From Planctomycetaceae bacterium (lineage in GTDB: Bacteria; Planctomycetota; Planctomycetia; Planctomycetales; Planctomycetaceae), in contig JAGQQT010000139.1 of NCBI GenBank assembly GCA_020426065.1, forward strand, positions 1-9,006: 9,006 nucleotides of DNA, given 5' to 3'. The position numbers and the translations under genes are program-made. Positions 1 to 7,962 of this stretch are shown here, in pieces. Below the pieces are notes generated by a model that saw only the letters and a list, made by a program, of their open reading frames with translations, was not told where the DNA came from and ran no database searches. How positions within the stretch are numbered: the stretch's first letter is position 1; every line of letters starts with the position of its first letter.

Positions 1-1096
1 GGGTCACGTACAGATCAAGAAACCCATTCCGATCATAATCCCCTACCGCAATTCCCATACTGGCCTGATACTGACCCAACTCGCTGGCCGCAGCCCCCAG
101 CAGAACTGCCTGTTCCTGATAGTGACCAGCGGCATCTGCCTGGAACAGATGATTGGGGGTCACATCATTGGCTACATACAAATCCAGGTTTCCATCCCGG
201 TCAAAATCTGCCGCCACCACTCCAAGCGATTTCCCGTCAGGTGCGATCAGCCCCCACTCTTCCGCAACTGAGCGGAACCGGCCATCTCCCAGATTTTCAT
301 AGCATTCATTATCGACCGCATCTAGAACCAGCGGATCACAGGAGGCAGGACTGCCATCCGGATGCCTGCAAATGACCGGATTGCGAGCGTCGTAATTGGT
401 GTAGTTACAGACGTACAGATCGAGATCGCCATCCAGATCCAGATCCACCCAGACAGCCGTTGTGCTCCACAGATCTGTCTCACCAAGACCGGAGCTCTCC
501 GTCACATCTTCAAAGGTGCCATCACCCAGATTATGGAGCAGCTGATTCCGACCGACATTGGAAACAAACAGATCCAGGTAGCCATCATTATCATAGTCAC
601 CAACCGACACGCATTGGCTATGAGCCTGATCGGGATTAAGAAAATGCTGCGTGATTTTTTGAAACTGACCACCTTCAACCTGTCGATAGAGTTGATCCCC
701 CTCGGGATGAGGAATCTCCTGCTGTGGATTCCCCCCCTGCACAAAAAAAAGATCCAGCGCTCCATCCAGATTGTAATCCAGCCAGCCGACACCACCTCCC
801 GTCGCTTCGGTCATCAGCCGCTGACCGAACGCTCCCGTATCGTACACGAATTCAATCCCGCGCTGTTCAGCCTGATCTTCAAATGCAGGAGCCATCACCA
901 GCTCTTCAGCAGACTTCGGCTCCTCATTGTGAATATCAGCCTGATTAACTTGAGTGGGCGTGCTGGGGTTGAGATGCTTGTCTGAATCGGTTTTCCCCTC
1001 TTCCACTGGATCGCTGGAATCGGAAGACGGCTGGCAGCCAAGTCCGCTGAGTACCAGCACCAGACCAATGAGCAGAATGCGTAAGGGTGTGGCCAT
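1..1096 (-). CDS. CRTAC1-like FG-GAP/VCBS repeat protein, C-terminus beyond window
   Basis: The frame is open from an ATG at 1096 to the left edge (365 codons seen), so the C-terminus is missing. A good Shine-Dalgarno (GGAGGA, 1101-1106) sits 4 bases before the ATG. Residues 1-20 form a basic then hydrophobic export signal; Cys21 is preceded by SGLG, a poor lipobox, so lipoprotein status is uncertain. From about residue 100 there are five calcium-loop-like FG-GAP repeats of the D-x-D-x-D/N-G-x-L-D-L-[FY]-[FV] type, near residues 107-118, 167-178, 218-229, 297-308 and 352-363. Typical LGDGTF/LGDGRF spacers lie at about 190 and 269. A cysteine cluster (230, 243, 253, 265) lies between repeats 3 and 4, as in many CRTAC1 proteins. 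Such proteins form extracytoplasmic beta-propellers; an ASPIC/UnbV domain often follows and would lie outside this window. The ligand is unknown. The gene is 116 bases downstream of DUF1559 copy A but behind a terminator. Confidence 0.9.
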   Translation of the reverse strand, partial: MATPLRILLIGLVLVLSGLGCQPSSDSSDPVEEGKTDSDKHLNPSTPTQVNQADIHNEEPKSAEELVMAPAFEDQAEQRGIEFVYDTGAFGQRLMTEATGGGVGWLDYNLDGALDLFFVQGGNPQQEIPHPEGDQLYRQVEGGQFQKITQHFLNPDQAHSQCVSVGDYDNDGYLDLFVSNVGRNQLLHNLGDGTFEDVTESSGLGETDLWSTTAVWVDLDLDGDLDLYVCNYTNYDARNPVICRHPDGSPASCDPLVLDAVDNECYENLGDGRFRSVAEEWGLIAPDGKSLGVVAADFDRDGNLDLYVANDVTPNHLFQADAAGHYQEQAVLLGAAASELGQYQASMGIAVGDYDRNGFLDLYVT

Positions 1097-1144
1097 TTTT
1101 TCCTCCGCTCCACGTACTTCAGTCAGCATGAAACTTCCAGCATT

Positions 1145-1179
1145 GAAACAAAAAAGGTCCCCAATGTGAATTGGGGACC
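1145..1179 (-). terminator. Intrinsic terminator after DUF1559 copy A
   Basis: A perfect 10-base-pair stem (arms 1156-1165 and 1170-1179, GGTCCCCAAT/ATTGGGGACC) with a 4-base loop is followed on the minus strand by six T residues (1155-1150) and a further TTT. It starts 33 bases after the stop codon of the DUF1559 gene at 1213 and ends about 48 bases before the CRTAC1-like start at 1096. The T tract lies on the minus-strand side only, so it acts in the direction of DUF1559 transcription. It implies that the CRTAC1-like gene has its own promoter or depends on readthrough. Confidence 0.88.
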
Positions 1180-1212
1180 AGGTTCGTTTCAAACGAGAAT
1201 CTTCATGTCAGC

Positions 1213-2244
<1,032 letters not shown>

Positions 2245-2518
2245 GGCTTTCCTCCTTCAGAGACAGTGGAAAAGAATGGATAAACGAATTGCAGCGGCAC
2301 TCTGCACTGGTGAATTGCAGTAGAACAGTTATGGAAAAATGATGCTGGCAACCCTTTGGCTGCCTTTGCCTACGGATTTACCCGCAGGGTTATCTGATAA
2401 ATTTTTACTTCAAGAACAACTATCGATGTTCATATTGTCGTCTTGCCACCCCAGTGGTCTGTATCGTCCATGTAAACTGGAAAACAGAATCACTTCAGGC
2501 CTGAGACATCAGGTCAGT
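2245..2518 (-). other. Intergenic region between DUF1559 copies B and A
   Basis: These 274 bases separate the stop of copy B from the start of copy A. Besides the tandem hairpins and the ribosome binding site at 2251-2256, a small dyad lies close to the copy B stop (CCTGA-GACA-TCAGG, 2500-2513, next to the palindrome TCAGGCCTGA at about 2495-2504), without a convincing T tract. I see no clear -35/-10 pair on the minus strand, so whether copy A has its own promoter is open. A plus-strand open frame crosses this stretch but has no coding features. Confidence 0.5.
2347..2391 (-). promoter_or_regulatory. Tandem hairpins with alternative pairing between the DUF1559 genes
   Basis: Read on the minus strand, two adjacent 7-base-pair hairpins, each with one G-U pair, are separated by four bases. 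Hairpin 1 has arms 2388-2382 and 2375-2369 (CCTGCGG/CCGTAGG) with a 6-base loop. Hairpin 2 has arms 2364-2358 and 2353-2347 (GGCAGCC/GGTTGCC) with loop AAAG. A run of five T (2339-2335) begins seven bases after hairpin 2. A competing pairing, AACCCT (2391-2386) with AGGGTT (2355-2350), would break both hairpins. It could be a leaky terminator for copy B (128 bases after its stop) or a structured leader of copy A. I recognise no known riboswitch family. Confidence 0.35.
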
Positions 2519-3568
2519 CTAGAACTCTCCGACCACTTCACCAGCAGCTCTTGTCGCGAGTGCTTTCTGGATACCGGAATCGAGATTCTCAGAGATAAAT
2601 CGGACGGACCCATCAGCCAGAACACACTGTGCTCCACCTTTATGTACACTGCTGAATGAAGAGCAGCGACAGTCATCAGGTCCATTTCCGCCTGGAATCG
2701 CGGTCACGTCTCCGTTGATCGCCTTCACCAGACTGTCAATAGAGCCCTCAGGACTGAACCAGCCTCCATCCATGTTGATTTCGCCTGGGAATTTGATGGA
2801 ATCTTTCCAGTGGTGGTTTTCAAAGACTGCGATCGTATTGGAAGTTCCATCCGCGATATCCCGCATTTTGACAGATCCACTGAACCAGAACACGCCACCA
2901 AAACGCCCCATCCCATCATTAATACCAGTATTCCCCTTGTCGATGTCGTTGCCATCGATGGCGTTATCGGAGTCGACCCAGGGAGAGTTTGGCAGACGAA
3001 TGTCGCCGCAGTCCTTCCAGCCTGTCCAGACATACCCCATGCTACCGGAGTAGTCGCTACGGGCCAGTCGTGCATTACGCTGGTTAGCAGACCAGCCATT
3101 GTGATCGTGAGTAAGATTCCCATCAAACAGCTTGGGCTGCGGATTACTGGGGCACATCAGAGTTGGAATGATCTGAACTCGGGCAGCACGGGCTGCAGCA
3201 TTGTCCAGAGCGTTCCGGTTGGTAGAACCACCCTGTTCATTGAGAGTGATGAAGTCAATGGTATCGTATAGCGCAGCCTGTTCGAGGAACGGCAAGCTCA
3301 TCGTGATCCACGAAGTAGCAGTCAGATTGGACATGGAACCGATACGATCCACCATGTTATTGAGAGGGAATGTTCCATGTGTGTCATGGTAGTTATGCAG
3401 CGCCAAGCCGATCTGTTTCAGGTTGTTTTTGCAGGCTGAACGGCGGGCAGCTTCACGAGCCTGTTGAACAGCAGGCAGCAGAAGCGCAACCAGAATGGCA
3501 ATGATTGCAATGACAACGAGCAGTTCGATGAGCGTGAATGCTCTTCTCAACCGGGACGATACCAGCAT
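2519..3568 (-). CDS. DUF1559 pseudopilin-like protein, copy B
   Basis: This 349-residue protein is the tandem paralogue of copy A, about 86-87% identical by hand count. It has the same layout: basic start, Ala10 then FTLIE, hydrophobic helix to about 35, the DUF1559 signature block, the same six cysteines (46, 139, 187, 300, 302, 315), H-X9-DG (His309, Asp319-Gly320), and the same AGEVVGEF end. It differs by a six-residue insertion near residue 110 and by a cluster of substitutions at about 147-169. The ATG at 3568 is supported by AGGGAG at 3575-3580, 6 bases upstream. It starts 84 bases after the lipoprotein stop with no GC-rich hairpin between, so both genes probably share a transcript. As for copy A, the family suggests a prepilin-processed surface or periplasmic protein of unknown function. 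Confidence 0.95.
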   Translation of the reverse strand: MLVSSRLRRAFTLIELLVVIAIIAILVALLLPAVQQAREAARRSACKNNLKQIGLALHNYHDTHGTFPLNNMVDRIGSMSNLTATSWITMSLPFLEQAALYDTIDFITLNEQGGSTNRNALDNAAARAARVQIIPTLMCPSNPQPKLFDGNLTHDHNGWSANQRNARLARSDYSGSMGYVWTGWKDCGDIRLPNSPWVDSDNAIDGNDIDKGNTGINDGMGRFGGVFWFSGSVKMRDIADGTSNTIAVFENHHWKDSIKFPGEINMDGGWFSPEGSIDSLVKAINGDVTAIPGGNGPDDCRCSSFSSVHKGGAQCVLADGSVRFISENLDSGIQKALATRAAGEVVGEF

Positions 3569-3652
3569 GGCTTACTCCCTAAATGATTTTGAACAAGAAT
3601 GAAATGGAATACAGTGTGGGGAGACTTTTATGAGTAAAACCCAATTTTTCTG

Positions 3653-4090
3653 TTACGGAATATCAATGTTGGCTACGTTTTCGCCACCCTTGGATACGGT
3701 AATGCCTGCTTCTGTGGTATCAGCCGTGGTGTAGGTTTTTGGGATCACTTCTGTCGACTCAGCTTTAGGTGCTTTGCCGCTTGAATAGTCTGCTTCAACC
3801 ATGGTGGATTCAGGAGTCAGGACGATTTTGTAGTCTCCCTCCGGTGCACCTTTTTCGCCCCCGGGAGCAGTAATTTCAAAAGTCCCATCAGGACCGGTCC
3901 GACCAACAAGCAGGGGAGCAGAGGTACTTGTTCGTGGCACCAGATTCACTTTAATGTCGGCGAGCGGTGCTCCCCCTTTTGTCACTTTTCCGGTGACAGG
4001 GTACAGAACCAGCTTGTCTTCACCGCCACCGCATCCAACCAGGAACAGAGAGGTGAACAAAATCGACAGAACAAATGAACATTTTTTCAT
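3653..4090 (-). CDS. Small carboxypeptidase-regulatory-like lipoprotein
   Basis: This is a predicted 145-residue lipoprotein. The frame is open further upstream (first ATG at 4171), but the ATG at 4090 gives a proper signal: MKK, a hydrophobic stretch, and the lipobox LVGC with Cys20. A longer start would bury this signal behind 27 polar residues. No clear Shine-Dalgarno precedes 4090, which weakens the choice. The mature part (about 30-145) looks like a transthyretin/carboxypeptidase-regulatory-like beta-sandwich: VTGKVTKGGAPL near 32-43, TGPDGTFEIT near 65-74, GAPEGDYKIVL near 81-91, and a C-terminal strand ending NIDIP. This domain style is common in planctomycete lipoproteins that lie next to DUF1559 genes. 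Gly at +2 after the lipid Cys argues against inner-membrane retention. Its partner and function are unknown. It is first in line before DUF1559 copy B. Confidence 0.88.
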   Translation of the reverse strand: MKKCSFVLSILFTSLFLVGCGGGEDKLVLYPVTGKVTKGGAPLADIKVNLVPRTSTSAPLLVGRTGPDGTFEITAPGGEKGAPEGDYKIVLTPESTMVEADYSSGKAPKAESTEVIPKTYTTADTTEAGITVSKGGENVANIDIP

Positions 4091-4202
4091 TTTTTGATGG
4101 TTTCTCGAATAGAATAATTCTGTGAGAAATGAGGAAATTCTGTGGCCTCGGTGCCAGTTTATCCTCTTCAATTCATAAGGGTAAATACCTACGCATGTGT
4201 AA

Positions 4203-4306
4203 TCAAGAGAGTCCTGTTGAGATTTTGATCCTTTCTCTTGAGATATTTAACAAAAAACAAGCTTTAGACATGTATTCCTGAGTACCGTTTCACCTTATTG
4301 AGATAT
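4203..4306. repeat. TTGAGAT direct repeats and inverted repeat upstream of the lipoprotein
   Basis: TTGAGAT occurs three times on the plus strand at 4217-4223, 4238-4244 and 4298-4304; the last two extend to TTGAGATAT. The starts are 21 and 60 bases apart, close to whole helical turns. An inverted repeat, TCAAGAGA (4203-4210) with TCTCTTGA (4234-4241), overlaps the second copy. The group lies 110-220 bases upstream of the lipoprotein ATG, a plausible place for a regulator to bind, but no regulator family is identified. Confidence 0.35.
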
Positions 4307-4356
4307 CTTGTCAGAAATTTAACTGTTTCATCCCCTCTTTCTCGGCATTAAAGCAG

Positions 4357-4379
4357 GTGTAACTACTGATGGATTACAC
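4357..4379. promoter_or_regulatory. Possible operator dyad GTGTAA-N11-TTACAC
   Basis: A perfect 6-base inverted repeat (4357-4362 and 4374-4379) with an 11-base spacer gives a 23-base dyad of operator size. A further GTGTAA half-site lies at 4197-4202, in the presumed leader or promoter of the lipoprotein. Short dyads of this length occur by chance, so this is a candidate only. Confidence 0.25.
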
Positions 4380-4477
4380 AAAATAGTGCTGATTGTACGA
4401 GAGAAGAAATAATCGTAAATTCGCACAAATCAACAGGGAAAATATCACAAATCAAGCAATTCGGTGAGTAGACGTGA

Positions 4478-4644
4478 TCACACTTATTCAGATGTGTTTT
4501 ATGCCTGAAATATCTTTGACCGCTCCCTTACCAAACCAATCATTTGACCATTTTTTACGATCTCCCCCGATACGATTCACAGTTCCCCTCCGTATCCCGG
4601 TGCCTGTATACTCACCACACACAGTCACACTGGCACCAGATGTG
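4478..4644. repeat. Duplicated TCACAC-N5/6-CAGATGTG motif
   Basis: The composite motif TCACAC then CAGATGTG occurs twice: 4478-4483 plus 4489-4496 (5-base spacer), and 4625-4630 plus 4637-4644 (6-base spacer). The two parts are partly complementary (CACA with TGTG), so each copy is an imperfect dyad. The first copy overlaps the palindrome GTGATCAC (4474-4481). Both copies lie upstream of the C45 start at 4668, so a repeated regulator site for that gene is the simplest reading. Confidence 0.4.
4583..4612 (+). promoter_or_regulatory. Weak candidate promoter for the C45 gene
   Basis: TATACT at 4607-4612 matches five of six bases of a sigma-70 -10 box. An 18-base spacer separates it from a poor -35 (TTCCCC, 4583-4588). 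Transcription would begin near 4619, giving a leader of about 50 bases. Planctomycete promoters are often not of consensus type, so confidence is low. Confidence 0.25.
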
Positions 4645-4645
4645 A
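4625..4645 (+). promoter_or_regulatory. Hairpin just before the C45 ribosome binding site
   Basis: TCACA (4625-4629) pairs with TGTGA (4641-4645) and CTG (4630-4632) with CAG (4637-4639), leaving loop GCAC and one bulged A (4640). The eight-pair stem ends nine bases before the Shine-Dalgarno AGGGGA (4654-4659). It could protect the 5' end or adjust translation of the leader; equally, it may only be the RNA image of a DNA operator. There is no T tract, so it is not a terminator. Confidence 0.3.
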
Positions 4646-4667
4646 TCTTTGTCAGGGGAATTTCAAA

Positions 4668-6506
4668 ATGAGGCAGGTTCGTACTTTTTCTGTCATTTTG
4701 CTGCTGCTGATCTCTTGTAGGACTGCCTGGGCGGAAGCGGTTTCCTCAGCGAAGCTGGCGGAAGATCTCCTGCCTTTGCTGAACTGCCTGACCGGTCAGT
4801 GCCAGGATTTCACGATGTCAGCTGCCATCCAGGCACCGATCGATGGAAAACTGCAGCAGGTTGATCTGAAGCTGCAGGTGCGTGGCAATGGGGACTATCA
4901 CCTTTCGGCCAGTCACCAGGATTACTCGTTTCTGCTCAACCGCACAGCCAAGACCACCACATTTGCACTGCCCCATCATCGAAAAGCATTTGTCGGCACC
5001 GGCGAAACAGATCCTCGCGATCACCTGGCTGCCAAAGGGATGATGGCTCGTTTGCTGATGGCTGACACTTCTGTCGGCTTGTACTTTCCAGTTCTGTTGC
5101 TGGGAGCGGAAAACATTGCATCACTGGTCACTTCCAGGATTAAAACTGAATTCCTCACTACTGAGAGTGCCTGGAGATTCGATGACAAAATTACTGCCCG
5201 CTTCAATTCAACTGGGGGATCGAAAGAGAAACTTCCTGCAGGAATTCAAATTGACTTCAGTGTGCTGGAGCAGGATTCCGAGCCGCTGGAGTGGAATTTG
5301 TCTGATGACTTTGAAGTGGTTGAACTGGAACGCAGGGAACTGGAACAGCACTTGAGCCGGGGAATCCGACGGGTGCTGGAAATCCTCGCTCCATCTGGTC
5401 AGTTGAAGCAGCCGCGTGAGAAACCCGCCGTGGTCGAGCATGGTGAACTCCGCTGGATTGAAGGACAACGGGTTGCACTGCTTTCAGGAACTCCTGAGGA
5501 AGTAGGAACTGCTCACGCTCAACTGCTGCGACGTGAAGCAATCAAGACCATTGATTCAGTGCTGTATGCATTTGGAACCATCAATACCATTCGCACAGGT
5601 CGCTGGTTCAAGGAAGATCTGCAGGAGGCTTATGCACGACTTTCACCGCACATTCCCGAGGACCACAAACGGGAAACCGTCGCGATGGCGAAAACTCTTG
5701 GGATTGATATCGAAGTGGCTGAAGCGTTGAATGTGTTCCCGGAACTGTTTCACTGCTCGGGCTTCGCGGTGTTTGGCAGTGCGACGGCCGATGGAACGCT
5801 CTATCACGGGCGAGTGCTGGACTACATGACAACAATCGGACTGCAGGACGGAGCGACAACCTTCGTGATTTCAATCGATGGCAAGCAGCCGTTCATCAAT
5901 GTCGGCTACGCTGGCTTTATCGGTAGTGTCACAGGTATGAATGCTGTTGGAATTTCTCTGGGTGAAATGGGAGGCCGCGGTGAAGGACAATGGGACGGAG
6001 CCCCGATGGCCACGCTGATGCGGCGAGCCCTGGAGGAATGCACTTCACTCCATGAAGTAATGACGCTCTGGAAAACCAGCCCACGGACCTGCGAATATTA
6101 TTATGTCTTTGCAGATGGCAAAACCAACGAAGCAGTTGGTGTGGCCGCAACACCAGAGACAATCGAATTCATCTTACCTGGACAGGAACACGAGCGACTC
6201 GGTCCAGGAATTCCAGATGCGGTTGTCCTCTCCGCAGGAAGTCGACTGGAAACCCTGCGAAGTCGAGTTCAGGAGTGTCATGGAAATATAGATGAACAAA
6301 CTGCGATCTGGCTGATGAGCAGACCCGTTGCCATGCAGTCAAACCTGCATAACGCACTGTTCGTGCCACAGAAGGGTATCGTGTATGTTGCAAACGCCTC
6401 ACACGATGCCCCGGCTGCTGAACAGCCTTATGTCCGACTCGATCTCAAGGAACTGCTCGAATCCATGAAGGCCCGTTCTGCTGCCTCAGCCGTGGAGGCG
6501 GAATAA
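4668..6506 (+). CDS. Secreted C45-family (acyltransferase/amidohydrolase-like) protein with extra N-terminal domain
   Basis: This 612-residue protein starts at an ATG with AGGGGA (4654-4659) 8 bases upstream. Residues 1-22 are a Sec signal peptide with the cleavage motif AWA before Glu23. Residues about 28-245 form a separate domain of alternating short strands that I cannot assign; the pattern recalls LolA-like carrier folds, but this is a guess. Residues about 258-600 match the C45 family (isopenicillin N acyltransferase and related Ntn hydrolases): a GTPEEVGTAHAQLL start (274-287), then Cys363 in HCSGFAVFGSATADG followed by HGRVLDY (380-386). In this family the Cys becomes the N-terminal nucleophile after self-cleavage; here His362 precedes it. 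Later blocks such as GYAGFIGSVTGMNAVGISLGE (413-433) and an Asn/His block near 559-562 fit. The substrate is probably an amide or ester in the periplasm. It is convergent with the sulfatase 47 bases away. Confidence 0.88.
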   Translation: MRQVRTFSVILLLLISCRTAWAEAVSSAKLAEDLLPLLNCLTGQCQDFTMSAAIQAPIDGKLQQVDLKLQVRGNGDYHLSASHQDYSFLLNRTAKTTTFALPHHRKAFVGTGETDPRDHLAAKGMMARLLMADTSVGLYFPVLLLGAENIASLVTSRIKTEFLTTESAWRFDDKITARFNSTGGSKEKLPAGIQIDFSVLEQDSEPLEWNLSDDFEVVELERRELEQHLSRGIRRVLEILAPSGQLKQPREKPAVVEHGELRWIEGQRVALLSGTPEEVGTAHAQLLRREAIKTIDSVLYAFGTINTIRTGRWFKEDLQEAYARLSPHIPEDHKRETVAMAKTLGIDIEVAEALNVFPELFHCSGFAVFGSATADGTLYHGRVLDYMTTIGLQDGATTFVISIDGKQPFINVGYAGFIGSVTGMNAVGISLGEMGGRGEGQWDGAPMATLMRRALEECTSLHEVMTLWKTSPRTCEYYYVFADGKTNEAVGVAATPETIEFILPGQEHERLGPGIPDAVVLSAGSRLETLRSRVQECHGNIDEQTAIWLMSRPVAMQSNLHNALFVPQKGIVYVANASHDAPAAEQPYVRLDLKELLESMKARSAASAVEAE

Positions 6507-6553
6507 CTCCTCCAGAGACAGTGAATCTGCTGACAAAGCCTGGCAACCGTCGG

Positions 6554-7879
6554 TTATTTGAGTTCCTGGAATGTCTTGGACAAAAATTCGCGGGCGGATC
6601 TGGCCTCTGAATTTTCCTCTTCAGCATTGAGAGCGTTCTTTTCCTGCTCGTCTTCCTGCATATTAAACAATCGTCCGTCGTTATAGAGTTTCCAGTCGGC
6701 TGTTCTGACCCAACGGAGTCCACTGCTGTTGCCATCCGGTTCCACACCTCCCGGTTTGGGGAGAACTGATTCCTCCGCATAAGCCCAGGTACGAGTCGAT
6801 TTGCCAGTGCCGAGCAGGCGGGGAGCAAAGCTGACTCCATCAATAGCCCGATCTTCGGGAAGCCTGCTGCTGGTCAACTCGGCAAATGTGGGGAGGTAAT
6901 CACTCATATCGACCAGATCGTCGACGACCTGACCTCCCCGGATTTTTCCTGGCCAGTTCACAATCAGAGGGACATTGGTTCCATCATCCGTCAACTTCTT
7001 CTTGCCTCCCGGAATCAGTCGACCATTCTGCCTGGAGACAATTGACTCTCTGAGCAGATCTTTTCCCTGGGCTTCGATGATGATTTCAGGTGGCGTTCCG
7101 TTATCGGCGGTGAAGATCACTATCGTCTTTTCCCGCAGCTTGAGTGCTTCCAGTGCGGCAATCAGGCGTCCAATGGCCCGATCCATTTCCTGCACCATCT
7201 CGGGATAGCTGTCATAACGTCCCAGCGGACCGTGCGGGACCGGAGGATCCAGGTCATCGGTGACTTCATGGCAAACTGCCATTGAGTAATAAGCAAAAAA
7301 AGGCTGATCCTGATTGGCCTTCATAAACTCAATCAAGCCACGAATATAGAGATCCGGCCCATAGTGGCCCAGAGTATCTTCGCGAACTTTCCCATCATGA
7401 TAGATCATCGGTTCATAATATCGGGGCCCCTCATGCCAGCCGAACAGATCAAAATGCTCGAACCCCATTCGATGTGGATGCTGTGAATCATCTCCCAGCA
7501 GGCAGAGTTGCCACTTCCCGGCGATATATGTGGAGTAACCCGATTCGGCGATCAGGTTCGCCCAGGTATGAGGTTCTTCGGCCCTGGGGAAATCTCCCCA
7601 GGTGACCTTCCCATGGCGAAAGGGATACTTTCCGGTCATCAATGTCAGCCGGGTAGGATGACAAACAGGCATGCTGAAACCGTTCAGGAACTTCATCCCC
7701 GTCCTGGCCAGTTCGTCCAGATGAGGCGTCTCATAGGACTGCCCTCCATAACAGCCAAGCACCTCCTGCCCCACATCGTCTGCCAGGACAAACAGGATAT
7801 TGGGGCGGTCATCCTGGGAAAATGCCGTGCTGGAAACAAACAAAACGGAGCAGAGAATCAAAAGGAAGTAGCGCGACAT
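6554..7879 (-). CDS. Secreted type I sulfatase (formylglycine type)
   Basis: This is a predicted 441-residue sulfatase. The frame is open back to a TTG at 7960, but ATG 7879 is preferred: it opens a clean signal peptide (residues 1-21, cleavage after AFS) and has GGAAGAG at 7885-7891, five bases upstream. Metal-binding Asp34-Asp35 lie in NILFVLADD. The C-x-P-x-R motif is Cys73-His-Pro-Thr-Arg77, followed by TG at 82-83; Cys73 would be converted to formylglycine by a maturation enzyme not in this window. AGKW (120-123), TADNGT (258-263) and a lysine near 293 before the VPLIVNWPG block complete the active site. The mature enzyme hydrolyses sulfate esters in the periplasm or outside the cell; the substrate (often an algal polysaccharide in planctomycetes) cannot be read from sequence. 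Length is normal. It lies 83 bases downstream of the DUF1588/DUF1585 gene, probably in the same transcript. Confidence 0.93.
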   Translation of the reverse strand: MSRYFLLILCSVLFVSSTAFSQDDRPNILFVLADDVGQEVLGCYGGQSYETPHLDELARTGMKFLNGFSMPVCHPTRLTLMTGKYPFRHGKVTWGDFPRAEEPHTWANLIAESGYSTYIAGKWQLCLLGDDSQHPHRMGFEHFDLFGWHEGPRYYEPMIYHDGKVREDTLGHYGPDLYIRGLIEFMKANQDQPFFAYYSMAVCHEVTDDLDPPVPHGPLGRYDSYPEMVQEMDRAIGRLIAALEALKLREKTIVIFTADNGTPPEIIIEAQGKDLLRESIVSRQNGRLIPGGKKKLTDDGTNVPLIVNWPGKIRGGQVVDDLVDMSDYLPTFAELTSSRLPEDRAIDGVSFAPRLLGTGKSTRTWAYAEESVLPKPGGVEPDGNSSGLRWVRTADWKLYNDGRLFNMQEDEQEKNALNAEEENSEARSAREFLSKTFQELK

Positions 7880-7962
7880 CAATTCTCTTCCGGTGAAAGT
7901 CCAGGTTGCCGCAATGGACTGATCCATGCGATCATCCTGGATGCGGACGCGAGTTCGCAAGG

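Larger units (their letters stand above)
4091..4667. other. Divergent intergenic region between lipoprotein and C45 genes
   Basis: This AT-rich, 577-base stretch must hold the outward promoters of the minus-strand lipoprotein/DUF1559 genes and of the plus-strand C45 gene. It contains direct repeats of TTGAGAT (4217-4306), an inverted repeat at 4203-4241, a GTGTAA/TTACAC dyad at 4357-4379, and a duplicated TCACAC...CAGATGTG motif (4478-4496 and 4625-4644). I find no convincing gene in it. A 65-codon plus-strand frame (GTG at 4474, stop overlapping the C45 ATG) has no recognisable protein features and is not called. Confidence 0.6.

Noticed and set aside
362..985. 207-residue plus-strand open frame at the left end.
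   Set aside because: The opposite strand encodes five clean FG-GAP repeats across the same bases, so this frame is a shadow.
2340..2395. Possible class I cyclic-di-GMP riboswitch, because strings such as GCAAAG and GGGTTGCC resemble parts of that core.
   Set aside because: The two arms are too short and the conserved tetraloop and receptor arrangement cannot be drawn, so the resemblance is only of short strings.
2339..2659. 106-residue plus-strand frame crossing the intergenic region between the DUF1559 copies.
   Set aside because: It runs into the antisense of copy B, has no recognisable protein feature, and the hairpin region overlaps its start.
4091..4171. Longer lipoprotein start at 4171 adding 27 residues.
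   Set aside because: The added residues are polar and would precede a standard lipoprotein signal; the internal ATG at 4090 gives a textbook LVGC lipobox at residue 20.
4474..4671. 65-codon plus-strand frame with a GTG start, a GGTGAG Shine-Dalgarno-like site and an ATGA overlap with the C45 start, suggesting a translationally coupled leader peptide.
   Set aside because: The peptide shows no signal, domain or regular codon pattern, the best promoter guess lies inside it, and repeated dyad motifs overlap it. The overlap with the ATG can arise by chance.
7880..7960. Longer sulfatase start at a TTG (7960) or ATG (7927).
   Set aside because: Both would place a hydrophilic extension before a clean signal peptide, while ATG 7879 has its own Shine-Dalgarno at proper spacing.
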